Shown piece by piece: positions 1-7,137 of a DNA stretch of 64,000 nt. The stretch is from Bacteroidales bacterium UBA3143 (GTDB lineage: Bacteria > Bacteroidota > Bacteroidia > Bacteroidales > Dysgonomonadaceae), in NCBI GenBank assembly GCA_002364735.1, contig DEZB01000066.1, positions 32,480-96,479 on the forward strand. The letters run 5' to 3'. A model generated the notes under the pieces. It did no database searches. It was not told the origin of the DNA and was given only the letters and a program-made list of their open reading frames with translations. The translations under genes were made by a program, and so were the position numbers. How positions within the stretch are numbered: the first letter of the stretch is position 1; each line of letters starts with the position of its first letter.

Positions 1-59
1 GTTGGTAGAGCATAACCTTGCCAAGGTTAGGGTCGCGGGTTCGAGTCCCGTCTTTCGCT
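1..59 (+). tRNA. tRNA-Gly (GCC), 5' end cut off by the window
   Basis: The anticodon arm CTTGCCAAG gives anticodon GCC. It is followed by a T arm with GTTCGAGTC and a 3' acceptor strand CTTTCGC with discriminator T59. The 5' acceptor strand and the start of the D arm lie outside the window. No CCA is encoded. It sits nine bases before a tRNA-Leu, so the two are probably one transcript. Confidence 0.93.
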
Positions 60-67
60 CAAGGTCT

Positions 68-151
68 GCTCGGATGGTGGAATGGTAGACACGCAAGACT
101 TAAAATCTTGTGACCATAATGGTTGTGCGGGTTCAAGTCCCGCTCCGAGTA
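68..151 (+). tRNA. tRNA-Leu (TAA)
   Basis: This is a class II tRNA with a long variable arm. The acceptor strand GCTCGGA (68-74) pairs with TCCGAGT (144-150), with a terminal G-U pair. The anticodon loop CTTAAAA gives anticodon TAA, and the T arm carries GTTCAAGTC. A151 is the discriminator and CCA is not encoded. Confidence 0.95.
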
Positions 152-201
152 CGATTTTAGAGAATATCCTTGCCTATTGGCTGATAAGTAAGGATTTATT
201 A

Positions 202-234
202 AAAGCACCTTTCGCAAGATTGGTGCTTTTTTTG
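202..234 (+). terminator. Rho-independent terminator of the tRNA cluster
   Basis: AAAGCACC (202-209) pairs with GGTGCTTT (222-229) and is followed by a run of T. It lies about 50 bases after the tRNA-Leu and would end the tRNA transcript. Confidence 0.85.
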
Positions 235-668
235 TGTGCCAACTTCTGAGATAACTCTTTCGTTCTGTTTCCCATTTGCCAGTCATTTTTAATATGACAA
301 ATCTAATCTTTCCTTCGATCACTGGCAGAAATATGTGTTTAAAATATTAGCCTTGCGCCACTTTCAAGGGGCTTGTGATTCTTAATTTCATACTCATGGC
401 GATATATTCTTTGTGATTTCAGAACTAATTTGCTTAAAGCAGAAATCCTTACATTAAAATTCATTTTTGTTATATTGTAACTTCAAAAATAGGATGGAAG
501 CTAATGTGTAGCGTTTTGAATACAAGTAGAAAATTATAAAGTGCGAAAAAGTTCAAAGATAGAACTAACGAAAGTAGGAACCGGTAACCTTCTCAAAAAG
601 CTTTCTGTGAGAATCAAACCTTTCACAAATATCAATTCGTAAATAACAAGAGGTTATTCATTTTAAAT
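235..668. other. Intergenic stretch, nothing recognised
   Basis: I see no credible gene, RNA or repeat here. Short open frames lack start context and family resemblance. The repeat element described separately begins at about 676. Confidence 0.5.
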
Positions 669-675
669 CTAAAGA

Positions 676-1018
676 AAATGCCTCGAAAAACAGGTGGAAA
701 TTAAATCCACCGCGGTGAATTGGACTTTCATCTGATGAAAACGCAATCCACCGCGGTGAAAATGTTTTAAACGGCTAAAATGGTCTTTTCTTGAAGTAAA
801 ATGAAAAAAAAATGTCATTAAGAAGGAAAAAACAGCCAATAATTGAAGCTTCAACGAATAAAAAGTAGATTTCACATCGGAAATTGAATTTTTATGGCAT
901 AAAATGTCAAATATAAGAGCAGTAAAACGACTAAAATCTTTTTCCAAACATTTTCACCGCGGTGAATGCAAATTTCATCAGTTTGAAACATTTTCACCGT
1001 GGTGAAAATGTTTTGAAA
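676..1018 (+). repeat. Dispersed palindrome-bounded element, copy A
   Basis: This is a non-coding element of about 340 bp. Two copies of the perfect palindrome CACCGCGGTG lie at 708-717 and 749-758, 41 bp apart. Two more lie at the other end: CACCGCGGTG at 955-964 and CACCGTGGTG at 995-1004, 40 bp apart. Exactly midway between the first two is another perfect dyad, TTTCATCTGATGAAA (726-740). A degenerate copy occurs in inverted orientation at about 59070-59400. Shared blocks include the flank resembling TTTAAAACATTTTCACC and an internal block around TAAAAATTCAATTT. An open frame across it on the minus strand is low-complexity and looks accidental. Confidence 0.75.
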
Positions 1019-1085
1019 AGATATCGTATAAAATTTCTGCATCAATAAAATGCTGCTGTCGACAGTTTCTATAAAAACACTTAAA

Positions 1086-1118
1086 TTGTTGTATAGCCAA
1101 CCTTTTTTCTTATTTTTG
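1086..1118 (+). promoter_or_regulatory. Bacteroidetes-type promoter of the YciO-like gene
   Basis: The -7 element TATTTTTG lies at 1111-1118 and TTGTTG at 1086-1091 is a -33 candidate with about 19 bp spacing. Transcription would begin near 1123, at or next to the ATG, suggesting a leaderless mRNA. Confidence 0.6.
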
Positions 1119-1122
1119 TAGC

Positions 1123-1734
1123 ATGTTAATAAAATTGTATGAAGATAATCCTAATCAGCGCGAAATCGATAAAGTTATCGAAGTGCTTCGCAATGGTGGT
1201 ATCGTTATATATCCAACAGACACATTGTATGCTTTTGGATGCGATGCTTTGAATGTGCGCGCCGTGGAAAAAATATGTGAGTTCAAAGGAATCAATCCAC
1301 AAAGAAATAACCTATCTATAATATGTTACGACTTGAGTGACATTAGCGAGTATGCTAAAGTTGACACAACAACTTTTAAATTGATGCGCAAGAATCTTCC
1401 TGGTCCTTTCACTTTTATCTTGAACACTACCTCTACCCTACCCAAGATTTACAAAAACAGAAAGACTGTAGGAATTCGCGTGCCAGATAATAATATAATA
1501 AGAGAACTGGTTTCACAACTTGGCAATCCTATACTTACGACTTCATTAATCGCCGATGATGATGAAGCTGAAGAATACAAAACAGATCCTGAACTTATTC
1601 ATGAAAAATGGGGAGATATTGTGGATATAGTGATTGATGGAGGCTATGGAGGTTTAGAACCCTCAACGATAATTGATTCTACAAATGACCTACCAGAAAT
1701 AACCCGTCAAGGTAAAGGAGAATTACTCTACTAA
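1123..1734 (+). CDS. YciO/Sua5/YrdC-family protein (threonylcarbamoyladenylate synthase-like)
   Basis: This is a 203-residue cytoplasmic protein of the Sua5/YrdC/YciO superfamily. Members that act in tRNA modification make threonylcarbamoyl-AMP from threonine, bicarbonate and ATP for the t6A37 base. The family signature GGIVIYPTDTLYAFGCDA lies near residues 25-42 and binds nucleotide. It is followed by a K-G-(I)-N-P-Q-R-N-N stretch, the LPGPFTFIL motif (residues 92-100) and the GIRVPDN motif (about 117-123). There is no Sua5-type C-terminal domain, so the length fits the short YrdC/YciO type. Bacteroidetes often carry both a true TsaC/Sua5 and a YciO paralogue, and which this is cannot be settled from this window. 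The start codon lies only five bases after the -7 box. It is a single-gene unit. Confidence 0.85.
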   Translation: MLIKLYEDNPNQREIDKVIEVLRNGGIVIYPTDTLYAFGCDALNVRAVEKICEFKGINPQRNNLSIICYDLSDISEYAKVDTTTFKLMRKNLPGPFTFILNTTSTLPKIYKNRKTVGIRVPDNNIIRELVSQLGNPILTTSLIADDDEAEEYKTDPELIHEKWGDIVDIVIDGGYGGLEPSTIIDSTNDLPEITRQGKGELLY

Positions 1735-1766
1735 TAACTTCTTCTATAATTTCGAGTCTATAAAAG

Positions 1767-1846
1767 CAATAGTTTTTAAGTGTTTGCGTTTAAACTATTG
1801 AATAAAAAAGTATTCAAATACTCTATATTAAATTAAACACTTAAAA
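1767..1846 (+). promoter_or_regulatory. Candidate alternative stem-loops in the leader of the S41 gene
   Basis: Two perfect inverted repeats overlap and cannot both form. Stem 1 pairs CAATAGTTT (1767-1775) with AAACTATTG (1792-1800). Stem 2 pairs TTTTAAGTGTTT (1774-1785) with AAACACTTAAAA (1835-1846) and can enclose a small hairpin, TTGAATA (1798-1804) with TATTCAA (1811-1817). The right arm of stem 2 ends three bases before the ATG at 1850, so stem 2 would cover the ribosome entry region. This is a structural prediction by eye. Confidence 0.45.
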
Positions 1847-1849
1847 GCT

Positions 1850-3361
1850 ATGAGAAAATTATATTCTCTTCTCTACATATCACTCATTGTGTTGTTTGTT
1901 GCAAGTTCTTGTTCTGACAAGGAAATAACAACGGTTGTTGAAAAAGCTGTTGAAGAAACTAACGATAACAAATACGTGAATGACTGGATATATAAAAACA
2001 TGGTAACATCCTACTACTGGACCGATGATATCCCTAAAAAACCTGATTTCTCATTAAAACCAAATCTATTTTTCGAATCCCTTCTTAGTAATAAAGACAA
2101 AAACAAAGATGGACGTAGATTCTCTTGGATTGAAGAGAACTCTGACAACAATTCTAACAACAAAGAAAGCTCAGTAAGTGCAACTAATTCTACTGATATT
2201 GGATTTGAATATATTCGTGTAACCCACGAAAATAGCAACCTCGAATACTTTCTTGTGCTCTATCCCAAAAAAGGATCAGATGCTTATTCAAAAGGCGTTA
2301 AGAGAGGTCGGTTTATTACCGCAGTTAATGGTAAAGCAATAACCAGTTTTAACCAAGAAACCATTTTGTCGGGTTCTGGAAATAAAACTCTTACCATGGA
2401 AGATTGGATGTATGACGACAAGAACAAAAAGTATATATTGAAAAAAGCAGAAGATATAACCATACAAATAGAGAAAGATTTTGTCGAAACACCTGTATAT
2501 ATGGATAGTGTATATACTAACTTTGGTGATAAGAAAATTGGCTATATGGTTTATAATTTCTTTGAGACTGGTGAAACTGATGACTCCCATGAATACGACG
2601 AATTGCTAATGGAAACATTAGCCCGTATAAAGGCTAAAGGAGCAACGGAGATGATATTGGATTTACGCTATAACGGTGGGGGCAAAGTATCTACCGCAAT
2701 AGCGCTGGCAAGTGCTTTGGTGAAAAACAGATCAACTAAGTCTGTTTTGGCAAGAGCTGAATACAATGATTTATTGCAAAGGGAATATAAAGAAGATTAT
2801 GGTGCCGACTATTTTAATGATTATTTTATTGATAAAATAGAATACGGAAGAAATAAAAAAATTGATGTTCCAGCATTAAATTTACCTCGGCTTTATGTGC
2901 TTGCTACTGAATGGACTGCTTCAGCAAGTGAATTTATTATTAATGGATTAAAGCCTTACATGGATGTAATATTAATTGGAGAAACCACTTATGGCAAGAA
3001 TGTAGGTTCTTGGAATATCTCTGATAAAGAAGACCCTAAAATCAATTGGAACATACAACCCATTACTGTTAAATTTTACAACAGTGAAGGTAAATCAGAT
3101 TTCACTAATGGATTTATTCCAGATTTCGAAGTTGATGAATTTGAGACCCTTCGTTTGGTAGAGTTCGGTAACACTGAAGACCCTTTATTGAGCGTTGCTA
3201 TAAATCAAATAACAGGAAATACATTACGAACTCGATCAATAAGTATGCCAAAGGTTGAATCAAAGCCCAATATGATTAAAATAGACGGTTCTAACTCCAT
3301 AATGAAAGATAGAAGTCGTTTCGAAATGTATGACGATGTGCGTAACGATAAAAACAAATAG
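1850..3361 (+). CDS. S41-family (C-terminal processing peptidase-like) lipoprotein
   Basis: This is a 503-residue exported protease. A hydrophobic signal peptide ends in the lipobox ASSC (Cys21), so it is probably membrane-anchored. A divergent PDZ-like region spans roughly 120-210 (GxxFITAVNGKAI at 154-164). It is followed by the peptidase S41 core, with MILDLRYNGGG at 268-278. The catalytic pair appears as Ser358 in TASASE and Lys383 in TYGKN. Their spacing of 25 residues matches the Ser-Lys dyad of Prc/CtpA-type proteases. Bacteroidetes carry many such lipoproteins, often with unknown substrates. It stands alone, with a complex leader and a terminator just downstream. The N-terminal 25-115 region is low-complexity and rich in Asn, Asp and Lys. 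Confidence 0.85.
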   Translation: MRKLYSLLYISLIVLFVASSCSDKEITTVVEKAVEETNDNKYVNDWIYKNMVTSYYWTDDIPKKPDFSLKPNLFFESLLSNKDKNKDGRRFSWIEENSDNNSNNKESSVSATNSTDIGFEYIRVTHENSNLEYFLVLYPKKGSDAYSKGVKRGRFITAVNGKAITSFNQETILSGSGNKTLTMEDWMYDDKNKKYILKKAEDITIQIEKDFVETPVYMDSVYTNFGDKKIGYMVYNFFETGETDDSHEYDELLMETLARIKAKGATEMILDLRYNGGGKVSTAIALASALVKNRSTKSVLARAEYNDLLQREYKEDYGADYFNDYFIDKIEYGRNKKIDVPALNLPRLYVLATEWTASASEFIINGLKPYMDVILIGETTYGKNVGSWNISDKEDPKINWNIQPITVKFYNSEGKSDFTNGFIPDFEVDEFETLRLVEFGNTEDPLLSVAINQITGNTLRTRSISMPKVESKPNMIKIDGSNSIMKDRSRFEMYDDVRNDKNK

Positions 3362-3399
3362 CCTTTAGGATTTCTATCAGTTATCTCTAAATTACTTCA

Positions 3400-3762
3400 T
3401 TAATCAAGCATCCATATTGGATGCTTTTTTATTTTCTTTTTATCAATGGCATCGTATTTAATGAATTGATCGAGCCTCATAATCTCTTTTAGTTGCTCTT
3501 CTTTCTTAGTCTTCAATTTTTCAATCCGTTTCTTGGTGTTACACCACCAACAATTCTCTGCTGAGTTCACCTCCAACAGAAAATTTAACTCCACCTTTTT
3601 GAGCTGTTTAGCTTGTTCATCATCTATATCAATTACTTCTTGCATCGATGATATTTTGTTTTCAACAAACTTTTCAAACACATCACTTATTATAGATTCC
3701 TGTGCCGAAACGTTTAGAAAAAATGCAAATAGCACTGTGAATAACAATATTTTCTTTTTCAT
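3400..3762 (-). CDS. Small secreted protein of unknown function
   Basis: I do not recognise the family of this 120-residue protein. A clear signal peptide (KKKILLFTVLFAFFLNVSA) predicts export with cleavage near residue 20. The mature part is about 100 residues, mostly helical and Lys/Glu-rich. It has a short Cys-containing segment, NCWWCNT (around residues 70-76), whose CWWC could be a redox or metal-binding pair. A coiled-coil-like stretch, KKRIEKLKTKKEEQLKEI, follows. It lies 52 bp downstream of dusB on the same strand and may be read through from it. Confidence 0.6.
   Translation of the reverse strand: MKKKILLFTVLFAFFLNVSAQESIISDVFEKFVENKISSMQEVIDIDDEQAKQLKKVELNFLLEVNSAENCWWCNTKKRIEKLKTKKEEQLKEIMRLDQFIKYDAIDKKKIKKHPIWMLD
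3406..3432. terminator. Bidirectional terminator between convergent genes
   Basis: AAGCATCCA (3406-3414) pairs with TGGATGCTT (3418-3426), followed by T-rich DNA on the plus strand. The hairpin ends the S41 transcript. It overlaps the last codons of the convergent small gene, so hairpin and C-terminus share sequence. Confidence 0.75.
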
Positions 3763-3814
3763 AGGGTTCGAGTTTTAGTATTATCATCGTTTGATGGTTA
3801 GAATAGGTATTCGT

Positions 3815-4801
3815 TTAATGCAAATTAAATCGCTCACCAATATTATCCATTATATCGAACAGTTCGGCAACAGTAGTTGCTCTCAACATAGCAATGCGGG
3901 TTGATTTAAAATCGGGAATTCCTTTAAATAAAGGTGTATTGGCAAGATGTCGGCGAATATGGAGAATGCCCCGTCGCTCATCCAGCAATTTCACTGATTG
4001 CAACACTTGCTCTTTGAGCACATCTAAGTACCACTGAAAAGGTTCGACCAATAATGTTTCTCCTGTTTCTAAAAAGTGTTTCACTTCACGAAAAATCCAA
4101 GGTGCCCCAAAACAAGCACGCCCTATCATAACTGCGTCTACACCCGTCTCGTCAAAACGTTGTTTACAAACCAAGGACGAATCTACATCGCCATTCCCAA
4201 TAATGGGAATGTACATGCGAGGATTGTTTTTCACATCCGCTATAAGTGACCAATCTGCTTCGCCCGTATACATTTGAGCACGGGTGCGACCATGAATAGT
4301 AAGGGCTTGAATTCCGCAATCTTGCAATTGCTCTGCAAGCGATACAATAATTCTGGAATCGTTGTCCCATCCCAATCTTGTTTTCACTGTAACGGGGATG
4401 TTAACTGCCTTCACCACACTCTCTGTAATCTCTAACATCAACTCGGGAGTGCGCAACATGCCAGAGCCTGCACCTTTGCCTGCAACTTTCTTTACTGGAC
4501 ATCCAAAGTTGATATCAAGAATATCGGGATTTGCCTCTTCACAGATCTTTGAAGCCTCAACCATTGATTCTACGTCACGACCATATATCTGAATAGTTAC
4601 TGGTCGCTCTTCTTCGCAAATCGCCAACTTTTGATTTGTCCTTTCTATGTTACGTATTAATGCATCGCTTGACACAAACTCAGTATAAACCATGTCTGCA
4701 CCAAACTTTTTGCACATCAACCTGAAAGATATATCTGTGACATCCTCCATGGGAGCCAAGAACACAGGATATTTCGGGAAGGTGATATTACCTATTTTCA
4801 T
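3815..4801 (-). CDS. dusB: tRNA-dihydrouridine synthase (DusB/NifR3 type)
   Basis: This 328-residue flavoenzyme reduces uridine to dihydrouridine in tRNA D loops, using FMN and NADPH. The N-terminal FLAPMEDVTD motif (residues 14-23) and DINFGCPVKKV (catalytic Cys at about 100) are diagnostic. So is the FMN-phosphate-binding GNGDV with IGRACFGAPWIF further on. The TIM barrel is followed by a helical C-terminal domain, as usual for the family. Length is typical. It starts 33 bp after the GH29 fucosidase stop on the same strand, so read-through is possible, but the function is housekeeping. Confidence 0.93.
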   Translation of the reverse strand: MKIGNITFPKYPVFLAPMEDVTDISFRLMCKKFGADMVYTEFVSSDALIRNIERTNQKLAICEEERPVTIQIYGRDVESMVEASKICEEANPDILDINFGCPVKKVAGKGAGSGMLRTPELMLEITESVVKAVNIPVTVKTRLGWDNDSRIIVSLAEQLQDCGIQALTIHGRTRAQMYTGEADWSLIADVKNNPRMYIPIIGNGDVDSSLVCKQRFDETGVDAVMIGRACFGAPWIFREVKHFLETGETLLVEPFQWYLDVLKEQVLQSVKLLDERRGILHIRRHLANTPLFKGIPDFKSTRIAMLRATTVAELFDIMDNIGERFNLH

Positions 4802-4834
4802 TTATATATTATTCCTCTACTTTTCTTCTTTTAC

Positions 4835-6925
4835 TTAGTGTACTTTTATCTCAACATTATTCAACTTCAATGGAGACACTTTAGAGTCAGGCTCTGCTAA
4901 CTTTAAAGAGATATGGTGAACATTATCCCTATTCAATGTCACTGGTTGTAACTCTTGAGAAAAAACCTCCCAACTATTCAATGGATTCAGACTGTAATTT
5001 AATGTATCTTCAAATCGATTGAAATGTTTAATCAATAGCTGGTTCATTCCTTTCTTCAAAGACAAAAAAACAATCTCCTTTTGCCACTCCTTCCTTTCTG
5101 GTGAAAAGTGCGCAGTAATATACTCTCCATTTAGCAGCATGTAGACAGCATTTCCACTCCCTACCTCAATAGCAATGGTTTGCTCTTTTGTTGATTCTAA
5201 CTCTTGTAGGAAAATGACACTACCTCTTGGATTAAGCTTCACTTCTTGTTTTTCTCCATATTTAAAGACTTCAACGTTATTCCAATTTGCTTCTTTCTCT
5301 TCAGGAGTAATTTGTTTACCATTTTCTTCTTCAACAAAGCCAAACACACCCCTGCCTCTTTTGGTGTATAATCCTCCCCACTTTACAGTACCTTTTGTGA
5401 GGTTAACAGATTTCGGTTTACCTCCCGCTAAAAGTACTTGTTGTTCATTATCATCTATAACAATAGAAACAAGTTTATCTTTTTCATTATCTGAAAAATA
5501 GATGATAGGCTTAACACTCTTTTTATTGGTTTCGAAACTCCAATTGTATGATATCAAGCTTTTGTATCCACCATAATAATCGATACTGGAATGTCCATAA
5601 GTAGGAGTAGCAGATTGAGTAGTCAATAATCCAGACTTTATCACCGTCTTAGGTCTAACATTAAATCCATCACGAAAAGAAACCTTTAAGACAGGAATAT
5701 TATCCGATGTTAAGTTAGTGGGTAATTGTATTTTCAATCCTTCCTTCGTTTCCTTGAAATTGCAAGTACGGTTATCTGAAAGCAACTTCACCCCACTCAC
5801 AGTTCCGTCATATCCAGTTAATGTTATTTCTTCTGATTGTGGCATATTTTCAACTAAGAGATAAAGTGCATCCCCCTTAGTTGTGATATCACCCCAATCA
5901 AATATTTGATGAAAAGGATTGGCAGTCGTTCCATATATTGCCTCCTGATTGGTCTTCACCCAATTTCCAATTTGTTTCAATGCTTCGCTCTCAAATTCTA
6001 CTATCGAACCATCACCCTTTGGACCAATATTTAGGAGGTAATTACCTCCACGACTAATTACTTTTATAAGACTCTTAATCTTCTCGTCCACCTTCTCTTG
6101 CAAGCTGCCACGCTCTTGCCAAGAGCGATAACCCCAGGTTTCATCGAAAAAAGAGGCTGCTGTTTGCCAGGGCACACCCAGTTTATAGTCTGGATATTCG
6201 TTGTCTGCCATAACACTAAAATCGACATAGTCGTTACCAAGACGTCCACTTATCATACAATTAGGTTGTAGCTCATTGACCAGTTGGTAGAGTTGTTTAC
6301 TTTGTTTAGGCAGGAGCGAACCCATATCAAACCATATTTCGGAAATGTCACCGTAGTTTGTCATAATCTCTCTTACTTGTTTCATGTTATACTTGAAATG
6401 TTCGGGTGTAATAGGGTCGGCATTATGACTGGAGATGGGATAAGCCTGAGGAAAACGCCAATCTATCAAGGAATAATACACTGCAAACTCTATTCCTCCA
6501 CGGTGACAAGCATCTGCAAGCTCCTTCATTAGGTCTTTACCATAAGGTGTAGCATCTACGATATTAAAATCGGTAAATTGAGAATGATACATACAAAAGC
6601 CATCGTGATGTTTCGAAGTAAACACAATTGATTTCATGCCCGCCTGTTTTGCTAAAGAAACAATGCTATCGGGATTCCATTCTGTAGGATTAAACTTATC
6701 AGCAGTTGCACCATACCAATCGCTAAAGATACCCGCAAAAGATTGTATTTGCTCGCTATATCCTCTCTTCACAGGCTCTCCTTGATAAACACCTCCATAC
6801 TCGGAGTACAATCCAAAGTGAATGAACATAGAGAACTTCTGATCAAGCCATTGTTGAGAAGGTTTGATTTGTGCCGATGAAATGGCTACAATAGACAGAA
6901 AGAATAGTAAAAACTTATATTTCAT
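4835..6925 (-). CDS. GH29 alpha-L-fucosidase, secreted
   Basis: This is a 696-residue exported glycoside hydrolase with a signal peptide ending in ISSA (about residue 18). The GH29 catalytic barrel is clear: MFIHFGLYSEYGG (33-45), TSKHHDGF (103-110, substrate-binding His pair) and EIWFDMGS with Asp200 as the expected nucleophile. A conserved NYLLNIGPKGDG segment follows. The C-terminal ~300 residues are beta-rich and look like carbohydrate-binding sandwich domains. The enzyme removes alpha-linked L-fucose with retention. It has its own promoter candidate upstream and sits at the distal end of the glycan region, after a sulfatase terminator. The acid/base residue was not assigned. It suggests the target glycan is fucosylated. 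Confidence 0.93.
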   Translation of the reverse strand: MKYKFLLFFLSIVAISSAQIKPSQQWLDQKFSMFIHFGLYSEYGGVYQGEPVKRGYSEQIQSFAGIFSDWYGATADKFNPTEWNPDSIVSLAKQAGMKSIVFTSKHHDGFCMYHSQFTDFNIVDATPYGKDLMKELADACHRGGIEFAVYYSLIDWRFPQAYPISSHNADPITPEHFKYNMKQVREIMTNYGDISEIWFDMGSLLPKQSKQLYQLVNELQPNCMISGRLGNDYVDFSVMADNEYPDYKLGVPWQTAASFFDETWGYRSWQERGSLQEKVDEKIKSLIKVISRGGNYLLNIGPKGDGSIVEFESEALKQIGNWVKTNQEAIYGTTANPFHQIFDWGDITTKGDALYLLVENMPQSEEITLTGYDGTVSGVKLLSDNRTCNFKETKEGLKIQLPTNLTSDNIPVLKVSFRDGFNVRPKTVIKSGLLTTQSATPTYGHSSIDYYGGYKSLISYNWSFETNKKSVKPIIYFSDNEKDKLVSIVIDDNEQQVLLAGGKPKSVNLTKGTVKWGGLYTKRGRGVFGFVEEENGKQITPEEKEANWNNVEVFKYGEKQEVKLNPRGSVIFLQELESTKEQTIAIEVGSGNAVYMLLNGEYITAHFSPERKEWQKEIVFLSLKKGMNQLLIKHFNRFEDTLNYSLNPLNSWEVFSQELQPVTLNRDNVHHISLKLAEPDSKVSPLKLNNVEIKVH

Positions 6926-6990
6926 AACTCATATCGTAAGAAGATTAATCCACTGAAGAAATAATTTTAAGTAGGTGTTTATTAACGATG

Positions 6991-6998
6991 CAAATATA
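6991..6998 (-). promoter_or_regulatory. -7 box of the GH29 gene
   Basis: CAAATATA on the plus strand reads TATATTTG on the minus strand, matching the Bacteroidetes TAnnTTTG element about 66 bp before the GH29 start. No convincing -33 element is visible. Confidence 0.5.
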
Positions 6999-7076
6999 GC
7001 TCATTTTTTTATTAAGGGGTTTATGAATCATGGTAATAAGATTTCACATCTCTATTGATTGATAACATCTCAAACC

Positions 7077-7114
7077 AAAAAAACCGACTCCTCTTTAGAA
7101 GAATCGGTTTTTTT
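7077..7114 (-). terminator. Terminator after the sulfatase operon
   Basis: AAACCGA (7081-7087) pairs with TCGGTTT (7104-7110) with flanking A and T runs, so it can work in both directions. It lies 24 bp past the end of the S1 sulfatase gene and separates it from GH29. Confidence 0.85.
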
Positions 7115-7137
7115 AGAATGTTCAAATATCTTATTGA

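Noticed and set aside
59..322. 87-codon minus-strand frame over the tRNA-Leu
   Set aside because: It runs antisense through a tRNA gene and its terminator, so it is not a gene.
669..947. 92-codon minus-strand frame in repeat copy A
   Set aside because: The composition is Phe/His-rich, it overlaps the palindromes, and the decayed copy B does not keep the frame.
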